Shown piece after piece: positions 18,247 through 27,965 of a stretch of DNA of 64,000 bases. The DNA is taken from the NCBI GenBank assembly GCA_001770205.1, contig MEQL01000052.1, positions 1 through 64,000 on the forward strand. The letters are read 5' to 3'. Below the pieces are notes generated by a model. That model was not told the DNA's origin and made no database searches. It saw only the letters and a program-made list of their open reading frames with translations. The position numbers and the translations under genes are program-made. Each line of letters opens with the position of its first letter. Position 1 is the stretch's first letter. This DNA is from Bdellovibrionales bacterium RIFOXYD12_FULL_39_22 (GTDB lineage: Bacteria; Bdellovibrionota; Bacteriovoracia; Bacteriovoracales; Bacteriovoracaceae).

Positions 18247-19017
18247 ATGAATATAGCTACTAACATTCGACTGCCACTTCTTTTCATTTTTTTGGGGATC
18301 ATCCACCTACTCTTCCCCTGGATAATGCTCTACATCTTAAAAGAGACCTCGACACTAGATTGGGAAAACTTCATGACTCACGTGACTGCCAACACAAAAG
18401 GTATTTCGTGGTTTAATTTCTGGCTTCTCTATCCTCTGGCGGGAGCGGCAATAATTTTCGCCCACCGTTTTACTTATCCAATAGTAATTGGTGCACATCT
18501 CTACTCAATCTTCTCTTTTTTATTAAGCGAACATATCAATTGGGGATTTCTTACCACGCAAATAAATGTCTCTCCCCTATATATTGCCATCTTTGATATC
18601 GGAGTTATTCTATATTTTTTGGCACCAGATTCCGCTCGAGTATTTTTCATGGCCGGCTCGAGATGGTGGGACACCAAAACTAGATATGTGACGGAGATAC
18701 CTTGTTCTGTTTTCTTAAACGAAATCCAGGAAATCAAAGGTTGCACCATCAGAAACATCTCACAGTCTGGCGTTTTTGTCATGGGAGATCTACCCAAAGT
18801 AAACTACATGAACAACGTGCTTCTAAAATTCTCCTTCCAATCAAAAAATTATAACTTCAAATGCGATATTGTCGGGAATCACACTACCAATAATGGCCTT
18901 GGACACGGATTAAAATTTATAGACAACTCTCTGGCCCAAAGTTGGCGACTAAGAATTCTTATTTGGAAAGTTAGTAAGAGTTCAGACGTAAAACAACGCT
19001 GGGAAGTTACCATTTAG
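18247..19017 (+). CDS. Membrane protein with C-terminal PilZ domain, paralogue 2
   Basis: 256 residues with the same layout as the previous gene: four hydrophobic segments, the shared SRWWDTKTRY link (near residue 138) and NISQSG (near residue 177). The pair is clearly a tandem duplication, now well diverged. The start has no strong Shine-Dalgarno (GGAGATAGATATTT), and it probably depends on the upstream gene for translation. Confidence 0.65.
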   Translation: MNIATNIRLPLLFIFLGIIHLLFPWIMLYILKETSTLDWENFMTHVTANTKGISWFNFWLLYPLAGAAIIFAHRFTYPIVIGAHLYSIFSFLLSEHINWGFLTTQINVSPLYIAIFDIGVILYFLAPDSARVFFMAGSRWWDTKTRYVTEIPCSVFLNEIQEIKGCTIRNISQSGVFVMGDLPKVNYMNNVLLKFSFQSKNYNFKCDIVGNHTTNNGLGHGLKFIDNSLAQSWRLRILIWKVSKSSDVKQRWEVTI

Positions 19018-19057
19018 CTATGCTTTAAAACTAACCACAAAAATAGTGAGAAATAAT

Positions 19058-19432
19058 ATGTCCGAAATAAAAAGAAAAATAATGGTAGTAGAAGATGAAG
19101 AGTCTATTCGCGAGATCTATGGCGACTATCTTTCTGAATATGATGTTGCCCTTTTTGCTAATGCTACTGACAGTTTAGCAAAAATTACAGAAGTAAATCC
19201 CGAACTATTGATTGTTGATTTAGGCCTTCCGGATATGGACGGAATCGTTTTTATTGAAAAGATCCGAGCAACTTTTTCACAAAAGCTTCCGGTCATAATA
19301 ATTTCTGGCCGAATTGATATAGAATATTGCATTCAGGCCAATGGACAGGGAGTTACCGACCTCATAACCAAACCTTTCGATAAAACTCAACTCACAGATT
19401 TAGTCAAAAGAACTCTTCCTCCACTGGCCTAA
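19058..19432 (+). CDS. Single-domain response regulator
   Basis: A 124-residue receiver with no output domain. Residues fit phosphotransfer: the acidic pocket VEDEE, the phospho-acceptor Asp in LIVDLGLPDMDG, Ser in IISGR, and Lys in TKPFD. ATG 19058 is chosen over GTG 19046, whose GTGAGA serves better as ribosome binding site. The gene follows the PilZ pair in the same direction and may deliver a signal to the gliding locus. Its stop codon overlaps the stop of the convergent gene. Confidence 0.85.
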   Translation: MSEIKRKIMVVEDEESIREIYGDYLSEYDVALFANATDSLAKITEVNPELLIVDLGLPDMDGIVFIEKIRATFSQKLPVIIISGRIDIEYCIQANGQGVTDLITKPFDKTQLTDLVKRTLPPLA

Positions 19433-21222
19433 CTCTTAGGTATTTTATCTACATTGGCAACAACTTGATCAGCGTTACTAACAACTTCAATCGGAGCGTC
19501 TTCTTTTATATTCATAGTCTGCTTGAGTCGATCCTTATTTTCCTGTTCTTTGGTATTTGCCGCATTAACACAGCGACGCAATAGCTTTCGCTGATTCTCA
19601 TCTACCGAGTGAATTAATCCTCTATAGGTATATTTGTAATCTTTATCAACAATTCGTAAGGTCCTTGCACGCATTTTGCTAGGAACAAGAGTAATATACA
19701 TTGTGGTTGGAATATCTAGACGTATTACCGAGTAATATTCCAGTGGATAACGAGAACTAATGGCAACATCTACTTCTGAAAGGCCAGTTAAAAATATGTC
19801 ATCCACTAAACTTCCAAAATATAAAGAATCTTCGCCAGAGATAAATATACTATCTTCTTGAAATGTTTTCTTACTAACCTTTAAGTACTTTGCAGGATCT
19901 TTGGCCTTTAATGACTTAATTACTTTATCAACATGCTGGTCCCGTTTTTTTTTGCTAATATTGAATTTATTATCACCTAGCTTATTCACCACTTCCGTAC
20001 TAAGTGCAGCACTAATAGGAGTATAACCTTCATAGTTCATTGAGTCTTTAAGTGCTATCGGATCAATTGAGCTATTGAATGAAAAAATTTCTGCATCAAT
20101 CTTATTCATTTTAAGTGTTTGCACAATTTCTTTAAAGACTTTTAAATCATTACTGCCACGAGGAATAAGTGGTAATCTATTCTTCTTTCGCAACTCATTC
20201 CTATGAGACCAGGGAGCTTCGGCCTTTTGTTTGGCCTCCTGAGCTAATACCTCATTTTTATCCTCATCATCAAAAACAAAAAATATTAGCTGCGGCCGAT
20301 ATTTTATAATCTCTTTTTCAGGATCAATTAAAGTCGACTGCACATTAATCACAAAGTTGTGATCTGCTAACATCGCTTTTTGCTTATACTCTAAACGGCG
20401 ATCAATAACCATAACGCGAATTTCTTTTTGTGTTATATAATATGCCTGCTGCGTCTTTAGCCAAGTGGCCAGCGCTCGCTTAATATTAACACATCTCTCT
20501 TCTCGTTCTTTTTCTCGCCGCTCTTTTTCCGTGACTGCCTCATTTTTCAGTTCTTCTAATGGAGGAGCATACTCCCAGATTGCAACATAGTGATTACTAC
20601 GCAATGGGTTGACGACAAATTCTTTTTTTATAGTAATAGAGACCCCTGTGTATGGTAAAGACTTTTCTGGAATAGCAAATCTTAATTCACAGCGATCCTT
20701 ATCAACTAAGGCCACATCCGACTCAAACTCTACTGAGCCAACTAAAATCTTATTCACATTGGCCACATGAAAGGCCTTTATTTTAAATTCTAAATCTGCT
20801 CGCGCATATTTTGGTTCATTAACTTCTTCGGGACATAAAACTGCTAGCGCATCATAAACCAAACCATCCAGCTCAACTTGTTTAAAATGATTAAAATGAA
20901 CGCCCGCATTTATTGCACGTCGCAAGCTAATGTTTCTATCATCTAATCCTAAAAGCCCAACGATAACAATGTGGCGAGTACTATTATCCATGCGCAGCAA
21001 GCGAATAAGTTCCAAATGCCTGACTGTATTAACCGAGTAGTCAACATATAGGATATCTATACATCTGCCACTAAGTTTAAAAAAAAGCTCTATGGGTGCT
21101 GCGGCCGGATCAAAAAAGGAGTCAAAAGAATATTTTAAATACTCATATTTCTTTTTAAAAAAATCTTGAATGTTCTGCCAGTAACGAAAATCATCACCAA
21201 CATACACAACTATTTTTTCCAT
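19429..21222 (-). CDS. Multi-receiver-like signalling protein of unknown function
   Basis: 597 residues, no membrane segment. Residues 1-125 have a receiver-like fold pattern (ILYVDYS, VIVGLLG, AGVHFNHFK) without the usual acidic pair and signature Lys, so it is probably a pseudo-receiver. Residues about 140-225 alternate short strands in a PilZ-like barrel style. A highly charged helix (KERREKEREER) follows, then a second receiver-like part (about 267-400: VMVIDRR, IIKYRPQLIFFVFDDED) and a last alpha/beta part. Pseudo-receiver plus coiled coil recalls AglZ of Myxococcus, but no direct match is claimed. It runs convergently to the response regulator and shares stop bases. Confidence 0.5.
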   Translation of the reverse strand: MEKIVVYVGDDFRYWQNIQDFFKKKYEYLKYSFDSFFDPAAAPIELFFKLSGRCIDILYVDYSVNTVRHLELIRLLRMDNSTRHIVIVGLLGLDDRNISLRRAINAGVHFNHFKQVELDGLVYDALAVLCPEEVNEPKYARADLEFKIKAFHVANVNKILVGSVEFESDVALVDKDRCELRFAIPEKSLPYTGVSITIKKEFVVNPLRSNHYVAIWEYAPPLEELKNEAVTEKERREKEREERCVNIKRALATWLKTQQAYYITQKEIRVMVIDRRLEYKQKAMLADHNFVINVQSTLIDPEKEIIKYRPQLIFFVFDDEDKNEVLAQEAKQKAEAPWSHRNELRKKNRLPLIPRGSNDLKVFKEIVQTLKMNKIDAEIFSFNSSIDPIALKDSMNYEGYTPISAALSTEVVNKLGDNKFNISKKKRDQHVDKVIKSLKAKDPAKYLKVSKKTFQEDSIFISGEDSLYFGSLVDDIFLTGLSEVDVAISSRYPLEYYSVIRLDIPTTMYITLVPSKMRARTLRIVDKDYKYTYRGLIHSVDENQRKLLRRCVNAANTKEQENKDRLKQTMNIKEDAPIEVVSNADQVVANVDKIPKS

Positions 21223-21313
21223 AATAATTTATTCTATAACTATCCTTCTTTGGAGTATATTATACTAGGACGTATAAAAATGTGTTACCGAATTATAAAA
21301 CAAAGATAAAAAT

Positions 21314-22450
21314 ATGAAGTCAATCAACAGAGCGAATCTGTCATGTAATATCCATCGAGTTGTAATCAAGCTTGGTTCTCTGGCAGTAACCAAAGAAGAT
21401 GGTGACATAAAACTTGATAACCTTAAAAGCTTTGTCGAAGATATTGCTGCTCTTAAAAAGTCAAATCCAAAAACGGAAATTGTTATCGTTACTTCCGGTG
21501 CCGTTAACGCTGGTAAGTCCTTCTTGGCACTTGACGATTTAACCTCCAATAAAGAGATGGCCATTAAACAGGCCGCGGCCGCAATTGGTCAACCGCTGCT
21601 AATGCATGTTTACTCCGAATTATTTAAAGGCCAGCAACTAACCGTGGCACAAATTCTTCTCATTCATGATGATATAAAAAACAAAGTGCGTTATCTCAAT
21701 ACGAAAAATTGCCTACAAAATTTAATGCAAAATAACATTATTCCCATTATTAACGAAAATGATACCGTTAGTTTCGAAGAAATCAGCGTTGGTGATAACG
21801 ATAATCTTGCTATTATGATTGCAGAACTCATCAGTGCGGATTTGATCTTGTTTTTAACTGAGGCAGATGGACTTTTTACTAAAAACCCAAAGGAAGATGG
21901 GGCCAAAAAATTTGAAACTGTTGCTTTGGAATCATTCAATATTGATGAAATTGATCTTTCCACTAAAACTTCTGTGGGCAGAGGCGGAATGCGCTCAAAA
22001 TTTGAGTCCATTCGCAAAGTCAACAAACTAGGAATTACCGTCATTATTGCTACCTATGAACGAGCAAGGCCAATCATGACGGCCATTACCTCCGAAGTTG
22101 GAACACTATTTCTTCCCTATCAGCAAAAAATTAAAAAACGTAAGTCTAGACTACTAACCACTTTAAAAAAACACAGCGCTATCATTATCGATGATGGTGC
22201 CTGGAAGGCCTTAAAATCTAATGCCTCTTTACTGGCCATCGGAATAAAAAATGTTCGTGGAGAATTTAAACGCGGTGATACGGTGGCCATTGAAATTAAT
22301 AAAAACACCATCGCCAGTGGTTTGGTTGAATATGATAGTTTTGAGATAAAAAAAATAATGGGACAAAAAAGCAGTACTTTCAAAAACCTGCTAGAAACTT
22401 ACCACTCTGACGTAATAATTCATAAAGACAACCTCATAATAATTGAATAA
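21314..22450 (+). CDS. proB: Glutamate 5-kinase
   Basis: 378 residues. This enzyme phosphorylates L-glutamate as the first step of proline synthesis. The kinase domain is visible: VIKLGSLAV, VTSGAVNAG, NENDTVS, GDNDNLAIMIA, TEADGLF, and GRGGMRSK. A C-terminal PUA domain follows (from about residue 280), as in E. coli ProB, and often mediates feedback control by proline. The gene overlaps the open frame of proA; a divergent promoter region lies at 21223-21313. Confidence 0.95.
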   Translation: MKSINRANLSCNIHRVVIKLGSLAVTKEDGDIKLDNLKSFVEDIAALKKSNPKTEIVIVTSGAVNAGKSFLALDDLTSNKEMAIKQAAAAIGQPLLMHVYSELFKGQQLTVAQILLIHDDIKNKVRYLNTKNCLQNLMQNNIIPIINENDTVSFEEISVGDNDNLAIMIAELISADLILFLTEADGLFTKNPKEDGAKKFETVALESFNIDEIDLSTKTSVGRGGMRSKFESIRKVNKLGITVIIATYERARPIMTAITSEVGTLFLPYQQKIKKRKSRLLTTLKKHSAIIIDDGAWKALKSNASLLAIGIKNVRGEFKRGDTVAIEINKNTIASGLVEYDSFEIKKIMGQKSSTFKNLLETYHSDVIIHKDNLIIIE

Positions 22451-22466
22451 TAAACAGCGAGAAATT

Positions 22467-23702
22467 ATGGATATTTTACAACTAGCAAAAAAGGCCAAGG
22501 AAGCAGAAAATAAGTTACGCCACTTCTCTTCGCAAAACAAAACAGAGGCAATACTTTCTATTGCTGCTCACCTACAACAACGACTTGGTGAAATTATCGC
22601 TGCCAACAAACAAGATATTGAGACTGCCCAGGCCAACAATTTATCTTCGGCAATGATAGATCGCCTAACTCTCAATGAGCAACGAGTGATGGCCATGATT
22701 AATTCGGCAAAGGAAATTGCTAACCAAGAAGATCCGGCCTATAAAATTATCGATTCCATCACTCGCCCTAACGGCCTAGTGGTCAAAAAACAATTAGTCC
22801 CCATTGGCGTAGTTGCTATGATTTTTGAGAGTCGTCCCAACGTAGTCATCGATGCCGCGGCCTTGGCCATTCGCTCTTCTAATATTTTAATCTTAAAAGG
22901 AGGAAAAGAGGCCCACCATAGTAATAAGAAATTAGCAGAAATAGTCATTGATGCAATAACTCCTCATCTTTGCCCGAACGTGATAAATATGGTTAGTAGT
23001 AAAGAAGAAATCTCTCAACTTATTAAGCTCAATCAATATATCGATTTAATTATCCCGCGTGGTGGTGAAAAACTAGTGAATTTTATAATCCAAAATTCTA
23101 GCATCCCGGTTATTGCACATAACAAAGGCCTATGTCATACCTACATCCACTTTGATGCAGATTATGATTTAGCAGAAAAAATAGCTCTCAATGCTAAGGT
23201 ACAAAGGCCTGGCGTATGCAATGCCACCGAAACTTTACTAATACATAATAAGTGGCCTTCCCCATACATATCACAAATCATCCAGGCCTTTCTTACTCAT
23301 GAAGTAGAGATCCGCGGATGTCCCGCTATTCAAAAATATGATGTCAATATTAAGGCCGCTAGCGAAGACGATTGGAATACCGAGTATCTTAGTAAGATTT
23401 TATCTATCAAAATTGTCGATTCTTTAGAAAATGGCATCGCACATATTCAGAGATATGGCAGTAAGCATACCGAGGCATTTATTGGGAAAGAAAAAAATGC
23501 CATTGCCAAATTCCAACAAGAGATTGATGCTTCTTGTATTGTGATTAATAGTTCTACTCGCTTTAATGACGGCGGAGAACTCGGTCTCGGTGCAGAACTG
23601 GGTATTTCTACCAATAAACTACATGCCTATGGGCCAATGGGAGCACGCGAATTAACTATTCCACGTTTTGTGGTAATTGGACAAGGACAGATACGAAAAT
23701 GA
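22467..23702 (+). CDS. proA: Glutamate-5-semialdehyde dehydrogenase (gamma-glutamyl phosphate reductase)
   Basis: 411 residues, close to the 417 of E. coli. It reduces glutamyl phosphate to the semialdehyde. Key features include IFESRPNV, LKGGKEA, IPRGG, RPGVCNATETLL with the catalytic Cys, and the FNDGGELGLGAELGIST region. ATG 22467 with GCGAGA is preferred to the in-frame TTG at 22443. It follows proB directly, and its last codon overlaps ATG of the next gene (ATGA). Confidence 0.95.
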   Translation: MDILQLAKKAKEAENKLRHFSSQNKTEAILSIAAHLQQRLGEIIAANKQDIETAQANNLSSAMIDRLTLNEQRVMAMINSAKEIANQEDPAYKIIDSITRPNGLVVKKQLVPIGVVAMIFESRPNVVIDAAALAIRSSNILILKGGKEAHHSNKKLAEIVIDAITPHLCPNVINMVSSKEEISQLIKLNQYIDLIIPRGGEKLVNFIIQNSSIPVIAHNKGLCHTYIHFDADYDLAEKIALNAKVQRPGVCNATETLLIHNKWPSPYISQIIQAFLTHEVEIRGCPAIQKYDVNIKAASEDDWNTEYLSKILSIKIVDSLENGIAHIQRYGSKHTEAFIGKEKNAIAKFQQEIDASCIVINSSTRFNDGGELGLGAELGISTNKLHAYGPMGARELTIPRFVVIGQGQIRK

Positions 23703-26368
23703 AAAAGCAAACTCTGATTTTTATTTTGGCAATTTTGTTAACTGCCATTTTATCAACTATCGCCAATGCCGTAGTTCCAAATGATCGCGACTATTTTTAC
23801 TTTGAACGCGGCAACTACCAATACATTTTTCCCGAAGAACATAAAGATTTAGCATTCAAAATATCGCTGCTCAATGAGGAAATAACTAATCTGTATGAAC
23901 AGGATTTTAATTGGCATCTTGATGGCCAAACCTCAATGGTGCTAACTTCCTCAAAAAATCAAATCGCCAACGCCTATGCCACTATTCTTCCATTCAACTT
24001 AACTACTTTTTTTGGTGGCGGCATTGAGTTAATTGATAACTTTGCGGAAAAATCTTGGGTAACAGGCCTATTAACTCACGAAACTGCCCACCTCTACCAA
24101 CTTAATATAAAACGTGGACTGGCCCAAACGGCCCACTCCCTTTTTGGTAATCAACCCTTCATCTGGCCATTTATGAATCTCCCTTTCTTTTGGATTTTTC
24201 CCTCTCCAAATATGCTTCTTCCCAAGCTGATAATCGAAGGTAATGCCGTTTTACATGAATCTCGTTTTGGCAATGGTGGTCGCCTATATAGTGGCGAAGA
24301 AAACGCTCTTTTTTTCGCCACACTTCGCAGTGATATCATGGATAAAACCGGGATGATTAACTCACAACTAGAATTCCCTTATGATCATGGCAAATATCTC
24401 TTTGGTGGCCACTTTTTTCTATATCTGGCCAGTAAATATAGTGTGCAAAAAGTTGATGAAATTTTTTATCACCATGGAGATAATTACATAAATCCTCTAA
24501 TTCTAAATGATGCGATAATTAAAGCATTAGGCCTAGACCTCTACGAACTACTCAACGATTTTTTGACCGAAAAAAAGATGCAGGCCATGGAACAAAAATA
24601 TATATCTTCAGACACGGCAATACTTGCTACCACTATTTCCTACTCTCCAATGAACAAAGTTAATGGGCAAATTTTAGTTATGGCCAATAACGATGGCCGC
24701 TCTCCACTACAACTTTTAACCTACAACATAACTGATAGCTCTGTTGTAAAAAAAGAAATCGATCTTCCCGATGGAAAAGTCTTTATCGTTGATGGCCGGC
24801 CAGTTACCGCCACCGCCTCTTACATTGGAAAAAACAACACCATCGAATATTCATTATGGGAAGATGGGATGATCCCGCTCCCGGCCTTTAACTCCAAGGC
24901 AGTGCAAGATTTAAAAGGGCAAAAACTTCTTTATGTCGATGTTCCCACCTCATTTGACACCTATCACCTCTATCTAAATGATAAACTAATTGGCGAAACA
25001 AACTCTTCTGCATTATTAGACGAAAACGAAAATGCCTACTACTTCAAGCAAGAAGGCAATACTCGCTCACTATTTAAAAACGATACAACACTTTTTTCCT
25101 ATGATGGATATTACGGTAAACTAGTAGAGATAACTAATGATAATATCTTCTTTATCGCCTCCAGCAAATTGGGCTCTTCTCTATTTAGATACTCTTTTGC
25201 CACAAAAAAAATAACTCGCGAATTACCATTTGATACCATTGTTGATGCCAAAGTGATTGCTACTAATAAATTTATCGTCACTGAAGTTACTGCCTCTGGT
25301 TATGAATATAAAGTAGTAAATTCATCTGAAGAGTCGATCGCCGAGACTCCTTTCTATCAACAACTTTCCATTGACACAAATCAACTAGAAACGCTGAACA
25401 AAAAAATTACTTCTCAAGATAATCCTCCTGAAATAAAAAAATACTCTCCTCTTGGCAATCTACGTTTTCAGGGTTGGAATTTATCTACCGTTCTTTCCAA
25501 TAAGAATGCGCTCAGTTTTGCTATTGCTTCGGCCTGGACAGATCCTTTAGGACAAAATATTGTCTCTTTAAATCTAAATCGTGACAGTATTGACGAAAAC
25601 AATAGTGCTAATGCTACTTACTACAATAGCAAATATCTACTCCACTGGGGAGTTGCTTCTACCTTCGAAAATAACTATTCAAATACTAATACTAATGATC
25701 TTCTTTTTTCTTTGTTGGCAGATCTACCATTTTTTCAAAGAGGAAATATTGGAGCATCCATTAATAGCAAGGCCAGTATTAACGCGCTAGATTCAGAAGA
25801 TCGAAATTGGATTATTTCGACCTCTATTTTCAAAACAAAATCCTATCCACTCTCTCTCTTCCCATATCGCGATATAAAACTCACACTGGGCGCAGAACAA
25901 GTGGACAAAATTGAACAAAAATATTTTGCGGCCGGCCACCTTATTTACGACTTATACAAAGAAAATATTTTCTCCTTAGATTTTGAACTGCAAAAATCTA
26001 ATCAAGATATTACCGAAACTGGTTATTATGAAAATACAATTCCTCACAACGAATATAGCATTTTCAATCCTGAGGCCAACAATCTCTTTTTGCGCACCGG
26101 AGTAATGTACCAATTAGTCATTAATCAGGGGATCTACTTTACAAAATTCCCAATAGGCCTACGACGCATTATCCCTTCTATTTTTACTTGCGGATATTTT
26201 GTTAACCCACTCGCCAAAAGTTATAACATCTTCACCGGCGGAGTCGGCCTTGATGGTGAATTTCTAATTGCTCACAATTTTCCGGCACTTCTGGGAGTAA
26301 AATTAACCCGCGAATATTCTTTGAATAATGAGCTATACGGAGAATTAACTTTCAAGACAAGTTTCTAG
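23699..26368 (+). CDS. Secreted metallopeptidase-like protein with propeller and outer-membrane barrel
   Basis: 889 residues. Signal peptide about 1-24. HETAH at residues 127-131 is a zinc-binding HExxH, and E180 in IEGNAVLHE fits the downstream ligand of peptidase MA-like families. Residues about 310-560 repeat strand-turn units like a TolB/beta-propeller, and the last 270 residues alternate polar and non-polar residues and end in Phe, as outer-membrane barrels do. The product is probably a cell-surface peptidase anchored by its own barrel. Joined to proA by ATGA overlap, though not functionally related as far as I can see. Domain borders are estimates. Confidence 0.55.
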   Translation: MKKQTLIFILAILLTAILSTIANAVVPNDRDYFYFERGNYQYIFPEEHKDLAFKISLLNEEITNLYEQDFNWHLDGQTSMVLTSSKNQIANAYATILPFNLTTFFGGGIELIDNFAEKSWVTGLLTHETAHLYQLNIKRGLAQTAHSLFGNQPFIWPFMNLPFFWIFPSPNMLLPKLIIEGNAVLHESRFGNGGRLYSGEENALFFATLRSDIMDKTGMINSQLEFPYDHGKYLFGGHFFLYLASKYSVQKVDEIFYHHGDNYINPLILNDAIIKALGLDLYELLNDFLTEKKMQAMEQKYISSDTAILATTISYSPMNKVNGQILVMANNDGRSPLQLLTYNITDSSVVKKEIDLPDGKVFIVDGRPVTATASYIGKNNTIEYSLWEDGMIPLPAFNSKAVQDLKGQKLLYVDVPTSFDTYHLYLNDKLIGETNSSALLDENENAYYFKQEGNTRSLFKNDTTLFSYDGYYGKLVEITNDNIFFIASSKLGSSLFRYSFATKKITRELPFDTIVDAKVIATNKFIVTEVTASGYEYKVVNSSEESIAETPFYQQLSIDTNQLETLNKKITSQDNPPEIKKYSPLGNLRFQGWNLSTVLSNKNALSFAIASAWTDPLGQNIVSLNLNRDSIDENNSANATYYNSKYLLHWGVASTFENNYSNTNTNDLLFSLLADLPFFQRGNIGASINSKASINALDSEDRNWIISTSIFKTKSYPLSLFPYRDIKLTLGAEQVDKIEQKYFAAGHLIYDLYKENIFSLDFELQKSNQDITETGYYENTIPHNEYSIFNPEANNLFLRTGVMYQLVINQGIYFTKFPIGLRRIIPSIFTCGYFVNPLAKSYNIFTGGVGLDGEFLIAHNFPALLGVKLTREYSLNNELYGELTFKTSF

Positions 26369-27807
26369 GCAGTAGGCCAGACCGAAAACACTACGCAATT
26401 ACGCCCATGTTCTTTGGCCAAATAGAGATTTTTGTCCATCAATTCAACAAAGTACTTAAAGACATCTTCTCCCCATTCCATAGGGCGCAACTTTTCACTT
26501 TTAATACTAACGCCGCCTAAACTCGCGGTAACTCGCAACAACTCTGATTCATTTTTAATATTGGCCACCGAAGATTCTTCGATATTTGCCCGTAGTTTTT
26601 CCAAAACAATTTTAACTCCAATACCATCGGTCTGCGGTAAAATGATAACAAACTCTTCCCCCCCATAGCGAGCAATGAAGTCAACTGCTCGCAAAGTTCT
26701 TCGCAACACTTTAGACACATGCCTTAAAACTTCATCGCCTTGTTGATGCCCATAGGTATCATTAAATTTTTTAAAAAAATCAATATCCAAAATGATAATT
26801 CCAAATTCATATAAGTGTCGGCGAGCTCGCTCAAATTCTAAATGAAACCTCTCTTTAAAAGCTCTATAGTTTTTTAATCCGGTCATTGGATCAATGGTGG
26901 CCAACTTAAATAATTCATCCCTCTGCTTTTGCACAGAGTCTAACTCTTTTTCCGCCTGTGACTTATCTTCCAGCTCCCTGGCATACTTATCTTTCAAATT
27001 GATTTCCAAAGAAACATTGTGCAAATAAATAATCCACCGCTTGCGAAAACTTGGCGCTGTATAATCCGGCAAAATTAAAATTTGTAACGTGCCACTTTCT
27101 GAATTATGCGTAGTATAATTTGATTCAATTATCTGTGTCGGATTGTTATATCCGACCACCCCATCTTTCATACAAAATAAATTGGTATTCTCAAATAAAA
27201 TTAAATCATAAATAAATGGGTTTTTAGTTAACAAGCGCTTTTGAGAGAACCCCAGTAAGTTTGCCGCGAAATCATTCCCATAATGGATTCGCTTTTTTTC
27301 ATCGATAACAAGTATGGCAGATTGAAAATTGTTGAAATTGGAGTATTGATACAGATCGTGTAGTGGTAGAAATTTAGTATAAGAAGAAAAATCAACCAAC
27401 GGAGTACTTTCACCCAAGCACCCTTCGCACTTTATTTTCTGATCAGACAACAGCATCTTAGTATCTAAGTCTATCTCTGAACTAACAACAAAGCGCTCAC
27501 TGATTTTAGAGCACTTGTTACAACAATACGGAATATAAAAACTTTTAATAACAAAACTACTATCTAGTGCAGAGAAATCTAAAAGATTATATTTTTCTAA
27601 AAAAGAGAAACCAACATGAGAGGCAGACACCTGCCCTTTTGACTCGGCCATTAGTGATAGATATTTTTTTATAATAACGATTTCATCCATCGTCACAGTG
27701 CCAAGTTTTCGAAAATTTAAAACAATTCCATCGCTACCATCAATACGATCCAGTCGATGATAAAGTTCTAAAAAATCAGAAACATTAGAGATAGAAAGCT
27801 CATCCAT
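26365..27807 (-). CDS. Diguanylate cyclase with STAS-like, Cys-rich and PAS parts
   Basis: 480 residues. The C-terminal GGDEF domain has the active-site form GGEEF (382-386) and an inhibitory site RxxD (R373-D376) five residues before it, so it should make cyclic-di-GMP with product inhibition. The N-terminus (1-90) resembles a STAS-type fold. Two CxxC pairs (near residues 95 and 130) may bind zinc. A PAS-like part spans about 165-280. No membrane segment is seen. It could feed the PilZ proteins at 17.5-19 kb. Its stop shares CTAG with the convergent 889-residue gene. Confidence 0.85.
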   Translation of the reverse strand: MDELSISNVSDFLELYHRLDRIDGSDGIVLNFRKLGTVTMDEIVIIKKYLSLMAESKGQVSASHVGFSFLEKYNLLDFSALDSSFVIKSFYIPYCCNKCSKISERFVVSSEIDLDTKMLLSDQKIKCEGCLGESTPLVDFSSYTKFLPLHDLYQYSNFNNFQSAILVIDEKKRIHYGNDFAANLLGFSQKRLLTKNPFIYDLILFENTNLFCMKDGVVGYNNPTQIIESNYTTHNSESGTLQILILPDYTAPSFRKRWIIYLHNVSLEINLKDKYARELEDKSQAEKELDSVQKQRDELFKLATIDPMTGLKNYRAFKERFHLEFERARRHLYEFGIIILDIDFFKKFNDTYGHQQGDEVLRHVSKVLRRTLRAVDFIARYGGEEFVIILPQTDGIGVKIVLEKLRANIEESSVANIKNESELLRVTASLGGVSIKSEKLRPMEWGEDVFKYFVELMDKNLYLAKEHGRNCVVFSVWPTA

Positions 27808-27965
27808 GCAAAATATTATCCCATAAAAAAAGAATTATCATAAAATTTTTGCAACTAGGAAAAAATGGACAGTATATTTAATATGAAATATTAAGTAGAA
27901 TTCCACTTGTTATAAGCAATTACAATGACAACAAAGGCAACAAAAACACCAAGGAGATTTTTATT

